Assembly (NCBI RefSeq): GCF_006636205.1
Contig: NZ_VIGB01000003.1
Span: 2,604,001-2,668,000, forward strand
DNA length: 64,000 bases
Source: Kitasatospora acidiphila
GTDB taxonomy: Bacteria; Actinomycetota; Actinomycetes; Streptomycetales; Streptomycetaceae
Reading direction: 5' to 3'
The notes below the pieces were generated by a model, which saw only the letters and a program-made list of their open reading frames with translations, was not told the DNA's origin and searched no databases. The translations under genes and the position numbers were made by a program. Of the stretch, positions 51,084 to 59,557 are shown piece after piece; position 1 is the stretch's first letter; every line of letters begins with the position of its first letter.

Positions 51084-51939
51084 ACTTACTCTTCATCTCA
51101 TCTCTGATCGATCGGATGAACCTACGTGACTCATCATCCGACAAGGCGACAGAGCCAAGGCGCGTGAAGGTTGCCCGATGGCTAGCCAGGTCTGCTGGGG
51201 CATCGAAGAACAGGACGCCAAGCGCCGTATCCATCTCCAGAGTCGCGAGCTCTGGCACCACCGCATCAGCAAACATGACGTTCTCGCCAGAGCCGGGGAA
51301 GGTGTCCATGTCGAACGGCACAACTCGGACCGAGATCCCCTCCACCTCCGACTCCTCTATGAGGCTGTCAAGTTGAGCTGCAAGTACCTCGGGTCCGCCG
51401 AACTGCATCCGCAGGGCAGCTTCATGGATGAACGAGACATACGGCGTCCCGTTGGCACGGATGGCACGTTGGCGCTGCACTCGGAAGGAGGTCCTGGCGT
51501 CGATGTCATGACGAGGCAGCGGCGGCGTGACTCGCGCGAACATAGCAGAGGCATATTCCGAGGTCTGCTGCAAGCCAGGGACATAGGTAGTCGCCCAGGT
51601 GTAGAGCTTGTGAGCGTGAGCCTCCATCTCCGCTACTTCCAGGAAGTCCGTGGGCAGCACCCCGCGATACTCCTCCCACCAGCCCTTTCCGGGCGTGGCA
51701 GCAAGGTCAGCGAGGGCCTCGATGAGTGGCCGGTTGACACACTTGCAGGCGGCCGCGATGGTCAACAGCCGGTCCACGCTGATGTTGGTCTTTCCGTTCT
51801 CCATCTGCGTCACGTAGGCCGAAGCAACACCGAGCTGGCGAGCGAGTTGACTACCTCCGATGCCGGCATGTTCGCGCATCCGTCGCAGCTCAGTACCCAG
51901 GCGGCGCTGACTGAGCGTGGGGTTGTGGCGACCGGGCAT
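51076..51939 (-). CDS. XRE family regulator with DUF5753 domain (WhiJ-like)
   Basis: A 287-residue regulator: an N-terminal helix-turn-helix (LARQLGVASAYVTQMENGKT) and the actinobacterial DUF5753 domain (TTYVPGLQQTSEYASAMFAR, RVQRQRAIR, FIHEAALRMQFGGPEVLAAQ). The ATG at 51939 has AGAGG 4-5 bases upstream. Together with the DUF397 gene and the divergent ATPase gene it forms a WhiJ/AbaA-type cluster. A small dyad AAGTT-T-AACTT at 52036-52046, upstream in an AT-rich stretch, may be its operator. Confidence 0.94.
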   Translation of the reverse strand: MPGRHNPTLSQRRLGTELRRMREHAGIGGSQLARQLGVASAYVTQMENGKTNISVDRLLTIAAACKCVNRPLIEALADLAATPGKGWWEEYRGVLPTDFLEVAEMEAHAHKLYTWATTYVPGLQQTSEYASAMFARVTPPLPRHDIDARTSFRVQRQRAIRANGTPYVSFIHEAALRMQFGGPEVLAAQLDSLIEESEVEGISVRVVPFDMDTFPGSGENVMFADAVVPELATLEMDTALGVLFFDAPADLASHRATFTRLGSVALSDDESRRFIRSIRDEMKSKYE

Positions 51940-52237
51940 GGCATCCTCTCGGCGATTCGTGAGATCAGTGTGCCAAGTTGGGCGTGAACGAGGCCATCCA
52001 TCACCCGAGAGAGGGAACCTTCTCCGAACCGGCTTAAGTTTAACTTCGCGTGCACTATGGTCGATGCCATACCGATCCGACGGACCGTCAGTAACGCCTT
52101 CCACCAGGGCAGTAGGCGCCCGCTGCCCCCGCACCGCAGAGCAACCAGACGCGGCAACCAGCCCCGTCCTGGCCTGGCTCACGGCGACGCACCCGCCGAC
52201 GGATGACACCCATCACAGCACATCCCGGAGGTTCCCC

Positions 52238-52663
52238 ATGTGTACCTTCACCCTGCCCAACGAGCCCCAGAACCCGCAGAACGCCACCACCCCGGTGCCG
52301 CCCGACTGGTCCGCCGCCCGCGACGAACTGCGCGAGCTGATGACCAGCGCCCACTGGCCCATCGACCTGATCCACGATGCCGAACTCGCCCTCCACGAGC
52401 TCTTCGTGAACGCATGGAAGCACGGCGGCAGTCCCGCGCCCATCGTGGTGGTCGCGCTCCTCGTCGACCGTACCCTGCGGACCCTCCGTGTCACCGTCGC
52501 CGACGACAGCCCGACGTTGCCCGAGCAGCGCACCCGGACCGCCGATCCGTACGAGCTGTCCGGCCGGGGCCTGCACCTGGTCCGCTCCCTCACCCACCGC
52601 TTCGGCGCCGAACCGCGCAAGCGCGGCGGCAAGGCGGTCTGGTTCGAGCTGGACGCCGCATGA
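52238..52663 (+). CDS. RsbW-like ATP-binding protein
   Basis: A 141-residue GHKL/HATPase protein of the anti-sigma-factor-like group: ELALHELFVNAWKHGGSPAP (N-box), TVADDSPTLPEQ (G1 box) and YELSGRGLHLVRSLTHRFG (G2 box). Such proteins may act as kinases or anti-sigma factors; in WhiJ/AbaA-type clusters they are recurring partners. GGAGG precedes the ATG by about 7 bases. It is divergent from the XRE gene and overlaps the next small gene by ATGA. Confidence 0.93.
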   Translation: MCTFTLPNEPQNPQNATTPVPPDWSAARDELRELMTSAHWPIDLIHDAELALHELFVNAWKHGGSPAPIVVVALLVDRTLRTLRVTVADDSPTLPEQRTRTADPYELSGRGLHLVRSLTHRFGAEPRKRGGKAVWFELDAA

Positions 52664-52905
52664 ACCGCCACGCCCTCGGGCTCGTCCCCCAGCTTCCGCA
52701 CGTCGAGCGAACCACCGTCGCCCACCTGACCGTTGACGCCGTCGCCGACGCCACCCTCCAACTCCGCGCCGCCGTCGACCTCGACGTCCACGTCGGCCCC
52801 GGCGAACACCTCGCCCTCCCCCTGACCCACCACCAGGCCGAGGACCTCCTCCAGGACCTCGCCGCCCACCTCGGCCACCGTGTCATCGGAATCGTTCGCC
52901 GATGA
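52660..52905 (+). CDS. small protein coupled to the RsbW-like gene, 81 aa
   Basis: An 81-residue acidic protein with alternating strands and one helix (TVDAVADATLQLRAAVDLDV, HHQAEDLLQDLAAHLG). Its ATG lies in the stop of the ATPase gene (ATGA), showing translational coupling. No family is recognised; a binding partner of the ATPase is likely from position. Confidence 0.8.
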   Translation: MNRHALGLVPQLPHVERTTVAHLTVDAVADATLQLRAAVDLDVHVGPGEHLALPLTHHQAEDLLQDLAAHLGHRVIGIVRR

Positions 52906-53000
52906 TCCGAGCGGCTCTCGCCATCCTCCTCACCGCCGCCCTCGTCAACACCATCCTCGGCGCCCTGGTCACCCTCAAGATGCCCAGACTCGACGAGTAG
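52902..53000 (+). CDS. 32-aa single-span membrane micro-protein
   Basis: Starts with ATG inside the stop of the preceding gene (ATGA), encodes MIRAALAILLTAALVNTILG and a short tail ending RLDE. One membrane helix with a short basic/acidic end. Two successive ATGA couplings with the RsbW-like gene argue that this is a real gene, though it is too short for routine annotation. It may anchor or recruit the complex to the membrane. Confidence 0.6.
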   Translation: MIRAALAILLTAALVNTILGALVTLKMPRLDE

Positions 53001-53077
53001 CCCAGTCCCCCCGGAGCCCCGAGTCGCCCACCGACTCGGACGGGGACTGTCACCACCCGCACCTACGCTCCGACCTC

Positions 53078-53581
53078 ATGAGCATCCTCGGAATCTACGC
53101 CCGTCTGACCCCTGCCGAACTTGCCCGTACCATCGGCGACCCAACGTGGGAGTCCATCGAGGAGATCATCAGCGCCGAGACCGACGGGCCCGACGCAGCC
53201 CAACCTCGCCGCCTCGACATCGACAGGGCATGGGACATCCTGCGCCATCTGCTGGAGCGGATCGACCTCCCCACCGCCATCGTCTTCGGTGAGCAGGAGA
53301 TCCCTGGCGCCAACGCCGAGGACTGGGGTTACGGGCCGCCCCGCTACCTCACCCCGGAGCAGGTCCGCACCTCTGCGGCAACGCTGGCTGCCACCCCGGG
53401 CGACAAGCTGATCGAAGGCGTCACCGCAGCGGAGCTCGTCCAAGCCGAGCTCTACTCGGTCGTCGAGGAGGACGAAGCCGAGCAGTGGCTGACAGCCATC
53501 GTCCACACCTACCAAGCCCTCGCACGGTTCTTCGAGTCCGCAGCCCACAGTGGCGATTCGATCGTCGTCTGGTTCTCCTGA
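53078..53581 (+). CDS. DUF1877 family protein (YfbM-like)
   Basis: A 167-residue DUF1877 protein: SILGIYARLTPAELARTI, then LDIDRAWDILRHLLER, GYGPPRYLTPEQVRTSAATL and a closing helix YQALARFFESAAHSGDSIVV. The family is cytoplasmic with unknown function, sometimes linked to toxin immunity. No ribosome site precedes the ATG. It ends 19 bases before the IS remnant region. Confidence 0.9.
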   Translation: MSILGIYARLTPAELARTIGDPTWESIEEIISAETDGPDAAQPRRLDIDRAWDILRHLLERIDLPTAIVFGEQEIPGANAEDWGYGPPRYLTPEQVRTSAATLAATPGDKLIEGVTAAELVQAELYSVVEEDEAEQWLTAIVHTYQALARFFESAAHSGDSIVVWFS

Positions 53582-53599
53582 CGCACTGCCAACCCAACC

Positions 53600-53690
53600 G
53601 TCCTCCAGGACTGTTCGACGGGCGCAAGTGGCTGGCTGTCCCCCTGTTGCCTGCGTACGCACCGGAGTTGAACCCGGTCGAGTGCCTCTA
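53600..53690 (+). pseudogene. IS630-type transposase remnant, 3' part
   Basis: Encodes LFDGRKWLAVPLLPAYAPEL and NPVE, the hallmark segment before the last catalytic Glu of IS630-type DDE transposases. It is cut off at both sides: the 5' part is missing and the 3' part is interrupted at the CTAG where the next element sits. Confidence 0.75.
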
Positions 53691-55106
53691 GTGTGCTGCG
53701 CCAGAAATCACGAGGGTAAGTTGATACTCTTTTATGGTGTCGCATCCTGGGCCTTCTGCTGTGTCGATCGCGCTGTCTGACGATGAGCGTGCCGAGTTGC
53801 TGCGTCGGGCGGGCTCGTGGGACCGGAGAGCTGCGGAGCGGGCCCGGATCATTCTGGCGTGTGCTGACGGCATGTCGAATGCCGCTGTGGGGCGGCTTGT
53901 TGACGTCCAGGCCAAGACGGTGGGCAAGTGGCGTCGCAAGTTCGCAGCCGAGGGGCTGCCCGGTCTGCAGGACGAGGGCCGCATCGGCCGGCCCAAAGCC
54001 GATCTGGTCCTGAGCGACGCCGAACGGGACCAACTGGTGCGCTGGGCGAGGCGGGCGAAGACCGCTCAGTTCCTCGCCCTGCGGGCCAAGATCGTGCTGC
54101 GGTGCGCGGAGGGCGGGACCAACAAGCAGGCCGCGATGGACCTTGGCGTCGACGAGACGACCGTGGAGCGCTGGCGGGCCCGCTTCATCGCCAAGCGCCT
54201 GGACGGCCTGCAGGACGAGCCGCGACCCGGCCGGCCGCCGTCGATCCTGCTCGACCAGGTCGAAGATGTCGTCGTCGCGACGCTGGAGTCCACGCCGGGC
54301 AGCGACACGCACTGGTCGCGGGCCTCGATGGCCGCCCGTACCGGGCTGTCGAAGTCGACCATCGGGCGGATCTGGAGGAAGTTCGACCTCAAGCCGCACC
54401 TGCAAGACTCGTTCAAGCTGTCCACCGACCCGCAGTTCGTGGACAAGGTCGTGGACGTCGTCGGGCTCTACCACAACCCGCCCGAGAAGGCGGTCGTGCT
54501 CTGCGTCGACGAGAAGAGCCAGATCCAGGCGCTGGACCGGTCCCAGCCGGTCCTGCCGATGATGCCGGGCATGCCCGAACGCCGCACACACGACTACCTG
54601 CGGCACGGCATCACCAGCCTGTTCGCCGCTTTCAACATCGCCGACGGCACCGTCATCAGCGAACTGCACCGGCGCCACCGGGCCTTGGAGTTCAAGAAGT
54701 TCCTGGTCACGATAGACAAAGCGGTCCCTGCCGAGCTGGACGTGCACCTGGTGTGCGACAACTACGCCACCCACAACACCGCCGAGATCAGAGCCTGGCT
54801 GGAACGGCACCCGCGCTTCCATGTGCACTTCACCCCGACCGGCTCGTCCTGGATCAACCAGGTCGAGCGCTGGTTCGGCCTGCTGACGGACAAGCTGATC
54901 CGGCGAGGCGTCCACACGTCCGTCAAGGCTCTCGAAGACGACATCAAGGCCTGGATCGACACCTGGAACCAGGACCCGAGACCGTTCACCTGGACCAAGA
55001 CAGCCGACGAGATCCTCAAATCCCTCGCCGACTACCTCGCCAAGATCAACCAGCCTGGCACGCCATCAGAGAAGTAATTGCCCTCGTGATTTCTGGCGCA
55101 GCACAC
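53691..55106 (+). mobile_element. complete IS630-family insertion sequence
   Basis: A 1416-base element with 26-bp perfect terminal inverted repeats (left end GTGTGCTGCGCCAGAAATCA through CGAGGG, exact inverse at 55081-55106). TA flanks both sides (53689-53690 and 55107-55108), the target duplication of IS630/Tc1-type elements. One intact transposase gene fills it. The near-perfect ends indicate recent insertion. Confidence 0.95.
53734..55077 (+). CDS. IS630 family transposase
   Basis: A 447-residue intact DDE transposase with two N-terminal helix-turn-helix units ([20 protein letters not shown] and [20 protein letters not shown]) and the DDE_3 domain: first Asp in [14 protein letters not shown], second in [13 protein letters not shown], Glu in [15 protein letters not shown]. 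It lies alone between the terminal repeats; the stop is 4 bases before the right repeat. No frameshift is needed. Confidence 0.96.
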   Translation: MVSHPGPSAVSIALSDDERAELLRRAGSWDRRAAERARIILACADGMSNAAVGRLVDVQAKTVGKWRRKFAAEGLPGLQDEGRIGRPKADLVLSDAERDQLVRWARRAKTAQFLALRAKIVLRCAEGGTNKQAAMDLGVDETTVERWRARFIAKRLDGLQDEPRPGRPPSILLDQVEDVVVATLESTPGSDTHWSRASMAARTGLSKSTIGRIWRKFDLKPHLQDSFKLSTDPQFVDKVVDVVGLYHNPPEKAVVLCVDEKSQIQALDRSQPVLPMMPGMPERRTHDYLRHGITSLFAAFNIADGTVISELHRRHRALEFKKFLVTIDKAVPAELDVHLVCDNYATHNTAEIRAWLERHPRFHVHFTPTGSSWINQVERWFGLLTDKLIRRGVHTSVKALEDDIKAWIDTWNQDPRPFTWTKTADEILKSLADYLAKINQPGTPSEK

Positions 55107-55140
55107 TAGTGCTGTGACCGCGTAGGTTCGCCGGGTTAAG

Positions 55141-55370
55141 GTCGAGCTGTGCTTCACCCCGACCTACGCATCCTGGGCCAACCCGACCCTGGCCAACTCC
55201 CACCATCGCAGCCACCCCACACAAACCCAGGCACTGCACCGCTACCTGCGCTGGCGCAACGCCAACGCCCGCCACCCCGACGTACTTGCCGCCCAACGCA
55301 AGGAACGCGCCCACATCCGCGGTGAGAAGGGCATCCCCTGGGGCGGCCGCCCCCTCAACGCCGCAGCCCG
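55141..55370 (+). pseudogene. second IS630-type transposase remnant, 3' part with internal deletion
   Basis: Begins VELCFTPTYASWANP and continues LHRYLRWRNANARHPDVLAA, ERAHIRGEKGIPWGGRP, the characteristic C-terminus of a different IS630-type transposase. The segment between WANP and LANSHH is shortened by about ten residues compared with intact relatives (by memory), and the 5' two-thirds is absent. The sequence right before it (GTGCTGTGACCGCG) looks like an element end. Confidence 0.75.
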
Positions 55371-55443
55371 ACCGACCGCGAACCGCAGCCCCGGAGTGCC
55401 GAAAGGGACAAGTTCACGAGAAGGACAGCGACAGCAGGACGAC

Positions 55444-55821
55444 TCAGGAGGCGGACGGCTCGATCTCCCCCGCAAAGACGATGACCTGGTCGATGCGGCT
55501 CCGCCGCAGATGGACGATGTCCGTTCCCGCCAGGCGGGGGCCTCCATCCGGCGTGGTGAAGACCCACTGGTACCGGGCCCACTCGTCAGGCATGTCCACC
55601 GCTGAGCACCGCGCCATCGTGCCGGTCCCCGCCGGGTGGCGCCGGATGTCCAGCACGAACCGCTCGACCGCCGCGATTCCTTCGCTGCGACCCAACGGCC
55701 CCCAGAAGACCACGTCTGAGGTCAGGGCCTGGGAAAGCAGGGCAGTCACATAGCTGTCGTCCGAGGCGTTGAACGCGGAGATGAACGTGTCGATCGCGGA
55801 ACGTGCCGTCTCTTCCTGCAT
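55444..55821 (-). CDS. SnoaL/NTF2-like protein
   Basis: A 125-residue SnoaL-like alpha+beta barrel protein (SAIDTFISAFNASDDSYVTA, DVVFWGPLGRSEGIAAVERF, DIVHLRRSRIDQVIVFAGEI). The family includes small polyketide cyclases, isomerases and steroid/ester-binding proteins; function here is unknown. The ATG at 55821 gives the usual N-terminus; the frame continues upstream through a tandem repeat, which probably replaced the original leader, so the ribosome site is weak. Confidence 0.85.
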   Translation of the reverse strand: MQEETARSAIDTFISAFNASDDSYVTALLSQALTSDVVFWGPLGRSEGIAAVERFVLDIRRHPAGTGTMARCSAVDMPDEWARYQWVFTTPDGGPRLAGTDIVHLRRSRIDQVIVFAGEIEPSAS

Positions 55822-55829
55822 GCCCCAGT

Positions 55830-55872
55830 AATACCAGCCGTTGCGCGTGAGCAATACCAGCCGTTGCGCGTG
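55830..55872. repeat. 20-bp direct repeat with 23-bp period at the start of the SnoaL gene
   Basis: AATACCAGCCGTTGCGCGTG occurs twice, separated by AGC, immediately upstream of the SnoaL start codon. The duplication pushes any former promoter or ribosome site away by 23 bases. Confidence 0.9.
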
Positions 55873-55995
55873 CGCTCGTCCCGCGAGCCGCCTTCCGATC
55901 ACGGTGGACCATCCCGGTCACAGCACCAGGAAGCCTGGGACCGGTAGCGATCGGTAAGGCTCCGAGCCGGGCGTGACGTGCCCGGTGCGTGTTCC

Positions 55996-56346
55996 TCACA
56001 GATCGGTAGCCCGTTCGTGGCGGGGCTCGTACATGCCCAGCTCGCCGCCGCCCGGCAGACGGAGCCTGGTCAGCCGCCCCCAGCGGGCGTCGGTGACCGG
56101 CTGGATGAATTCCACTCCCTTCGCGGCCAGAGTCCTCACCGTTGCGTCGACGTCGTCGCACATCAGGTAGAGCTCCTGCGCTTTGGGGCCCTCGGTGGGA
56201 TGCACGGCGATCTCGGTCGGCGGAAGCTTGAAGATCAACCAACCAGCGCCCGCATCGACATGCGGATACTCCAGCACGTCCCTGAAGAAGGCCCGGTCCG
56301 CTTCCGCGTCACGGCTGTAGATGATGACGTGTCCGCCAGTGATCAT
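55996..56346 (-). CDS. VOC family (glyoxalase-like) protein
   Basis: A 116-residue vicinal-oxygen-chelate fold protein with two beta-alpha-beta-beta-beta units: GGHVIIYSRDAEADRAFFRD with WLIFKLPPTEIAVHP, and ELYLMCDDVDATVRTLAAKG with RLPGGGELGMYEP. Glyoxalase, dioxygenase or antibiotic-binding roles are possible. It stands alone. Confidence 0.9.
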   Translation of the reverse strand: MITGGHVIIYSRDAEADRAFFRDVLEYPHVDAGAGWLIFKLPPTEIAVHPTEGPKAQELYLMCDDVDATVRTLAAKGVEFIQPVTDARWGRLTRLRLPGGGELGMYEPRHERATDL

Positions 56347-56505
56347 GCGGTCAGGCTACGTCCTGGCGTGAACAATGTGCTCCTGCGACGCGGTACCGAG
56401 TGTCTGGCACGGCGTCCGGCACCCTCACGGCTTCATGGCCGGAACCGGGCCCTCCCCCTCCCCCGACACCGTCAACGTCACCTCGACGAGTCGAGGCCAT
56501 CGTCA

Positions 56506-56943
56506 TCAGCTCGGCCGGTAGTAGGCGTCGATGGGGCCGCGGGCCTCGTCGAACAGGGCCGGGCCGTCCTGCACCACCGTCGGCCAGGCACCCGATTGCG
56601 GGTTGAGTTCGACGAGTTGCTCGGTGGAGAGCGCGTAGACGACCCGGCCGATGCCCGAGCGGACGAGTCCGCCGGCGCACATGCCGCACGGCTGGCAGCT
56701 GGTGTACATGGTGCTGCGGGCTGCCGTGCCCGGGTCGAGCTCGCGGGCCGCCCAGCGGGCCAGCTTCAGTTCCGGGTGGGCGCTGATGTCGTTGTCGCGG
56801 CGCACCGTGTTGTGGGCCTCGGCGAGGACCGTGCCGTCCGGGCCGGCCAGCAGGGAGCCGTACGGTGCGTCGCCGTGGGCGATGGCGGCGGCCGCGATGC
56901 CGATCGCGCGGCGCAGGAGTGTCTCGTCGGCGGTGGTGATCAC
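56506..56943 (-). CDS. nucleoside deaminase (cytidine/guanine deaminase superfamily)
   Basis: A 145-residue zinc deaminase. Zinc ligands: His in SAHPELKLARWA (HPE replaces the commoner HAE) and the two Cys in YTSCQPCGMCAGGLV. The proton-shuttling Glu is in HPE. Substrate may be guanine, cytosine or a modified base. It overlaps the upstream LLM gene by 4 bases (ATGA), so they form one operon and may act on the same flavin- or pterin-type pathway. Confidence 0.92.
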   Translation of the reverse strand: MITTADETLLRRAIGIAAAAIAHGDAPYGSLLAGPDGTVLAEAHNTVRRDNDISAHPELKLARWAARELDPGTAARSTMYTSCQPCGMCAGGLVRSGIGRVVYALSTEQLVELNPQSGAWPTVVQDGPALFDEARGPIDAYYRPS

Positions 56944-57776
56944 GATGCCGTCTTCCAGTGGGTGGCGACCTCGGTGAGCGCCCGCCAGGCCGTGTCGGGC
57001 CGGCGGGTCGCTTCCGGATCTCCGTGGTAGGGGTCGAGTACGACGGTGTCGGCGCCGAGCAGGCGGAGTTGCTCCAGGTCGTCGAGGATCTGCTCGATGG
57101 TGCCGACGCCGGCGAGCCGCTCGGGGTCGTCGACCGGGGTTTCGGTCACCCGCAGGGCGATGCGGGGTGCGAACGCCGGCAGCGAATGGTCCGTCAGGAT
57201 CGTGCGCATCCGGGCCACGGAGAGCCGCAGCGGGTGCCAGGCGTCACCGAACCTGGCGGCGCGTCGGAGCGCCGCCGCGCTGTGGCCGCCGACCCAGACG
57301 GGAACCGGGGCGGCGCCGGGCTCGGCCTCGGCCTCGGTCTCGGTCTCGGTGCGCCAAACCTCCCGCAGGGTGGCCAGGTACTCGTCGGTCAGCCGGCCGC
57401 GCGCGGTGAACGGCACGCCGAGCGCGCCGAACTCCTGGCGGGCCCAGCCGACGCCGACCCCGAGCACGAACCGGCCGCCGCTGAGCCGGCTGAGGCTGGT
57501 GGCCATCCGCGCCACCAGCAGCGGATGCCGGTACGGCAGGATCAGCACGGTGGTGCCGAGGCGCACCGTGCTGGTGACCCCGGCCAGCCAGGACAGCGTG
57601 GTGAACGGCTCGTAGAACGGATCCGGGTACCGCTCGGCCACGTCCGGGGTGATGACCACGTGATCCGACACCATGAGGAGGTCGTAGCCGAGCCCCTCCG
57701 CGATCCGCGCCCATTCGCGCAGCATGCCGGGATCGGTGCCGGGCCCGAAGTTCGGTACGTTGACGCCAAGTTGCAT
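56940..57776 (-). CDS. LLM-class F420-dependent oxidoreductase
   Basis: A 278-residue luciferase-like protein: LGVNVPNFGPGTDPGMLREW, LLMVSDHVVITPDVAERYPD, LGTTVLILPYRHPLLVARMA and FVLGVGVGWARQEFGALGVP. This is the F420-binding group. A loop contains a simple TETETEAEAEPG repeat encoded by a 6-bp microsatellite. Divergent from the AsnC regulator with 93 bases between starts, so probably its target. Translationally coupled to the deaminase gene. Confidence 0.93.
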   Translation of the reverse strand: MQLGVNVPNFGPGTDPGMLREWARIAEGLGYDLLMVSDHVVITPDVAERYPDPFYEPFTTLSWLAGVTSTVRLGTTVLILPYRHPLLVARMATSLSRLSGGRFVLGVGVGWARQEFGALGVPFTARGRLTDEYLATLREVWRTETETEAEAEPGAAPVPVWVGGHSAAALRRAARFGDAWHPLRLSVARMRTILTDHSLPAFAPRIALRVTETPVDDPERLAGVGTIEQILDDLEQLRLLGADTVVLDPYHGDPEATRRPDTAWRALTEVATHWKTAS

Positions 57777-57869
57777 GATCGGAGGCTATCGCGGCGATCA
57801 TCGCGCACGGAACCGATCATTCCCGGCGTTGGCAGTGTTCTTCCGTGATTCTGCCGGTAGAGTCGCGAT

Positions 57870-58316
57870 ATGGCCGTGAATCTTGACGACACCGACTGGG
57901 CGATCATCGGGCAGCTGCAACGCGAGGCCCGAATCTCCCTCAGCGAGCTGGGGCGGCGGGTGAAGCTCAGCCCCTCGGCTACCACGGAACGGGTGCGGAA
58001 TCTGGAGTCGCTGGGCGTCATCACCGGCTACCACGCCGTGGTGGACCTGGCCAAGGTGGGCTATCCCGTGCTCGCCGTCGTCCGGCTGAAGTACCCGGGC
58101 AACCGCCACCAACCGCTGCGCCGGCTGCTCACCGAGCGACCGGAGATCCTGGAATGCCTGCGCACGACCGGCGACGACTGCTACACCCTGAAGGTGGCCG
58201 CGACCTCCATGGAGCATCTGGAGACGCTCGTGGACGAGTTGGCCGGCTTCGGCAGCACGACCACCAGCATCGTCTACAGCCACACGCTGCCCTACCGCGG
58301 CCCCGACCAGCCCTGA
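57870..58316 (+). CDS. Lrp/AsnC family transcriptional regulator
   Basis: A 148-residue regulator: N-terminal helix-turn-helix (ISLSELGRRVKLSPSATTER, VRNLESLGVITGY) and the C-terminal RAM effector domain (LAVVRLKYPGNRHQPLRRLL, DDCYTLKVAATSMEHLETLV). Such proteins form octamers that respond to amino acids. It has no ribosome site before the ATG and may be leaderless. Neighbours are the divergent LLM/deaminase operon and the downstream asparaginase gene, either of which could be its target. Confidence 0.94.
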   Translation: MAVNLDDTDWAIIGQLQREARISLSELGRRVKLSPSATTERVRNLESLGVITGYHAVVDLAKVGYPVLAVVRLKYPGNRHQPLRRLLTERPEILECLRTTGDDCYTLKVAATSMEHLETLVDELAGFGSTTTSIVYSHTLPYRGPDQP

Positions 58317-58357
58317 CCCCTGACCCCTGGCCCCGACCCCTGTGCCCTGGCCCCTGA
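58311..58357. repeat. degenerate CCCCTGA/CCCCTGG tandem repeat
   Basis: About six copies of a 6-8 base unit (CCCCTGA, CCCCTGA, CCCCTGG, CCCCGA, CCCCTGTG, CCCTGG, CCCCTGA) that include the stop codon of the AsnC-type gene and fill most of the gap to the asparaginase gene. Confidence 0.8.
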
Positions 58358-58421
58358 CGATCCGACGCCGCCAATGGCCGCCCGGGCGAAGCCGGCGCAC
58401 CCACCGAGGGAGACAACCCCC

Positions 58422-59417
58422 GTGCCCGATCCCGTAGTTGCGATCTTCTCCCTCGGCGGCACCATCGCCATGACCACCGATCCGGCCACCGGCGGCGTGG
58501 TGCCCGCCCTGTCCGCCCAGGAGCTCCTCGACGCCGTCCCCGCCCTCCAGGGCCTCCCCCTCGACCTCCGCGTCCACGACTTCCGCCGCCTCCCCGGCGC
58601 CTCCCTCACCTTCGACGACATCACCGCCCTCTCGTCAGCCATCACAACCGCCTTGCAAACCGGGTGCGTTGGCGCAGTCGTCACCCAGGGCACCGACACC
58701 ATCGAGGAGACCGCCTACCTCCTCGACCTCCTCCACTGCGGCGACGCACCCATCGTCGTCACCGGCGCCATGCGCAACCCCACCCAGCCCGGTGCGGACG
58801 GCCCGGCCAACCTGCACGCAGCCGTCATCGCCGCCGGCTCGCCCCAACTGCGCGGCGCCGGCGTCGTGGTGGTCCTCAACGACGAGATCCACGCGTCCCG
58901 CACCGTCCGCAAGTCGCACTCCACCAGCCCGGCCGCCTTCACCTCTCCGGCCACCGGCCCGCTGGGTCGCCTGTACGAGGGCCGCGTCCACCTCCACTCA
59001 CCACTGGCACAACGCACGGTCACCCCAAGCGAGTTGACCAACCCTGCACCCCGCGTCGGCCTCTACACCGCAACGCTCGGCGACGACGGCACCCTCCTCG
59101 CCGCCATGGCCGACGCCTGCGACGGGCTCGTCATCGCCGCCTTCGGAGTCGGCCACGTCCCGCAGGACTTCGTCGCCGTCCTGGAGCGAACCGCCGCCCG
59201 CATCCCCGTGGTCCTCGCCAGCCGGATCGGCAACGGGCCGGTCCTGCAAGCGACTTACAGCTTCCCGGGATCGGAGAAGGACCTCCTGCAGCGCGGCCTG
59301 ATCCGAGCCGGCCACCTCGACCCCTACAAGGCCCGCCTCCTCATCCACGTCCTGCTCGCCCAGGGCCGAACCAGCACCGAGATCGCCGACGCCTTCCACA
59401 CCACCGCCGCCCACTGA
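58422..59417 (+). CDS. L-asparaginase family protein
   Basis: A 331-residue type I/II asparaginase, which hydrolyses asparagine to aspartate and ammonia. First catalytic Thr in IFSLGGTIAMTTDP, second motif VVTQGTDTIEETAYLLDLL, and Lys in VRKSHSTSPAAF. No signal peptide, so probably cytoplasmic. The GTG at 58422 is preferred because GAGGGAG stands 9 bases upstream; an ATG at 58374 is in frame. Located after an AsnC/Lrp regulator, which fits amino-acid-responsive control. Confidence 0.94.
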   Translation: MPDPVVAIFSLGGTIAMTTDPATGGVVPALSAQELLDAVPALQGLPLDLRVHDFRRLPGASLTFDDITALSSAITTALQTGCVGAVVTQGTDTIEETAYLLDLLHCGDAPIVVTGAMRNPTQPGADGPANLHAAVIAAGSPQLRGAGVVVVLNDEIHASRTVRKSHSTSPAAFTSPATGPLGRLYEGRVHLHSPLAQRTVTPSELTNPAPRVGLYTATLGDDGTLLAAMADACDGLVIAAFGVGHVPQDFVAVLERTAARIPVVLASRIGNGPVLQATYSFPGSEKDLLQRGLIRAGHLDPYKARLLIHVLLAQGRTSTEIADAFHTTAAH

Positions 59418-59557
59418 GCCGCTCGCCGGCAGCCGCAACCGACCGCCATGGGCCTTCTGAGCCGTGATCACATGACGGCGGGAAAGCGGCTGGTGAGCCG
59501 ATGATCAAGCTGATAGCTTTCAGTCGACCGTGAGACCGCCCGAGGAGGTGAGACCCC

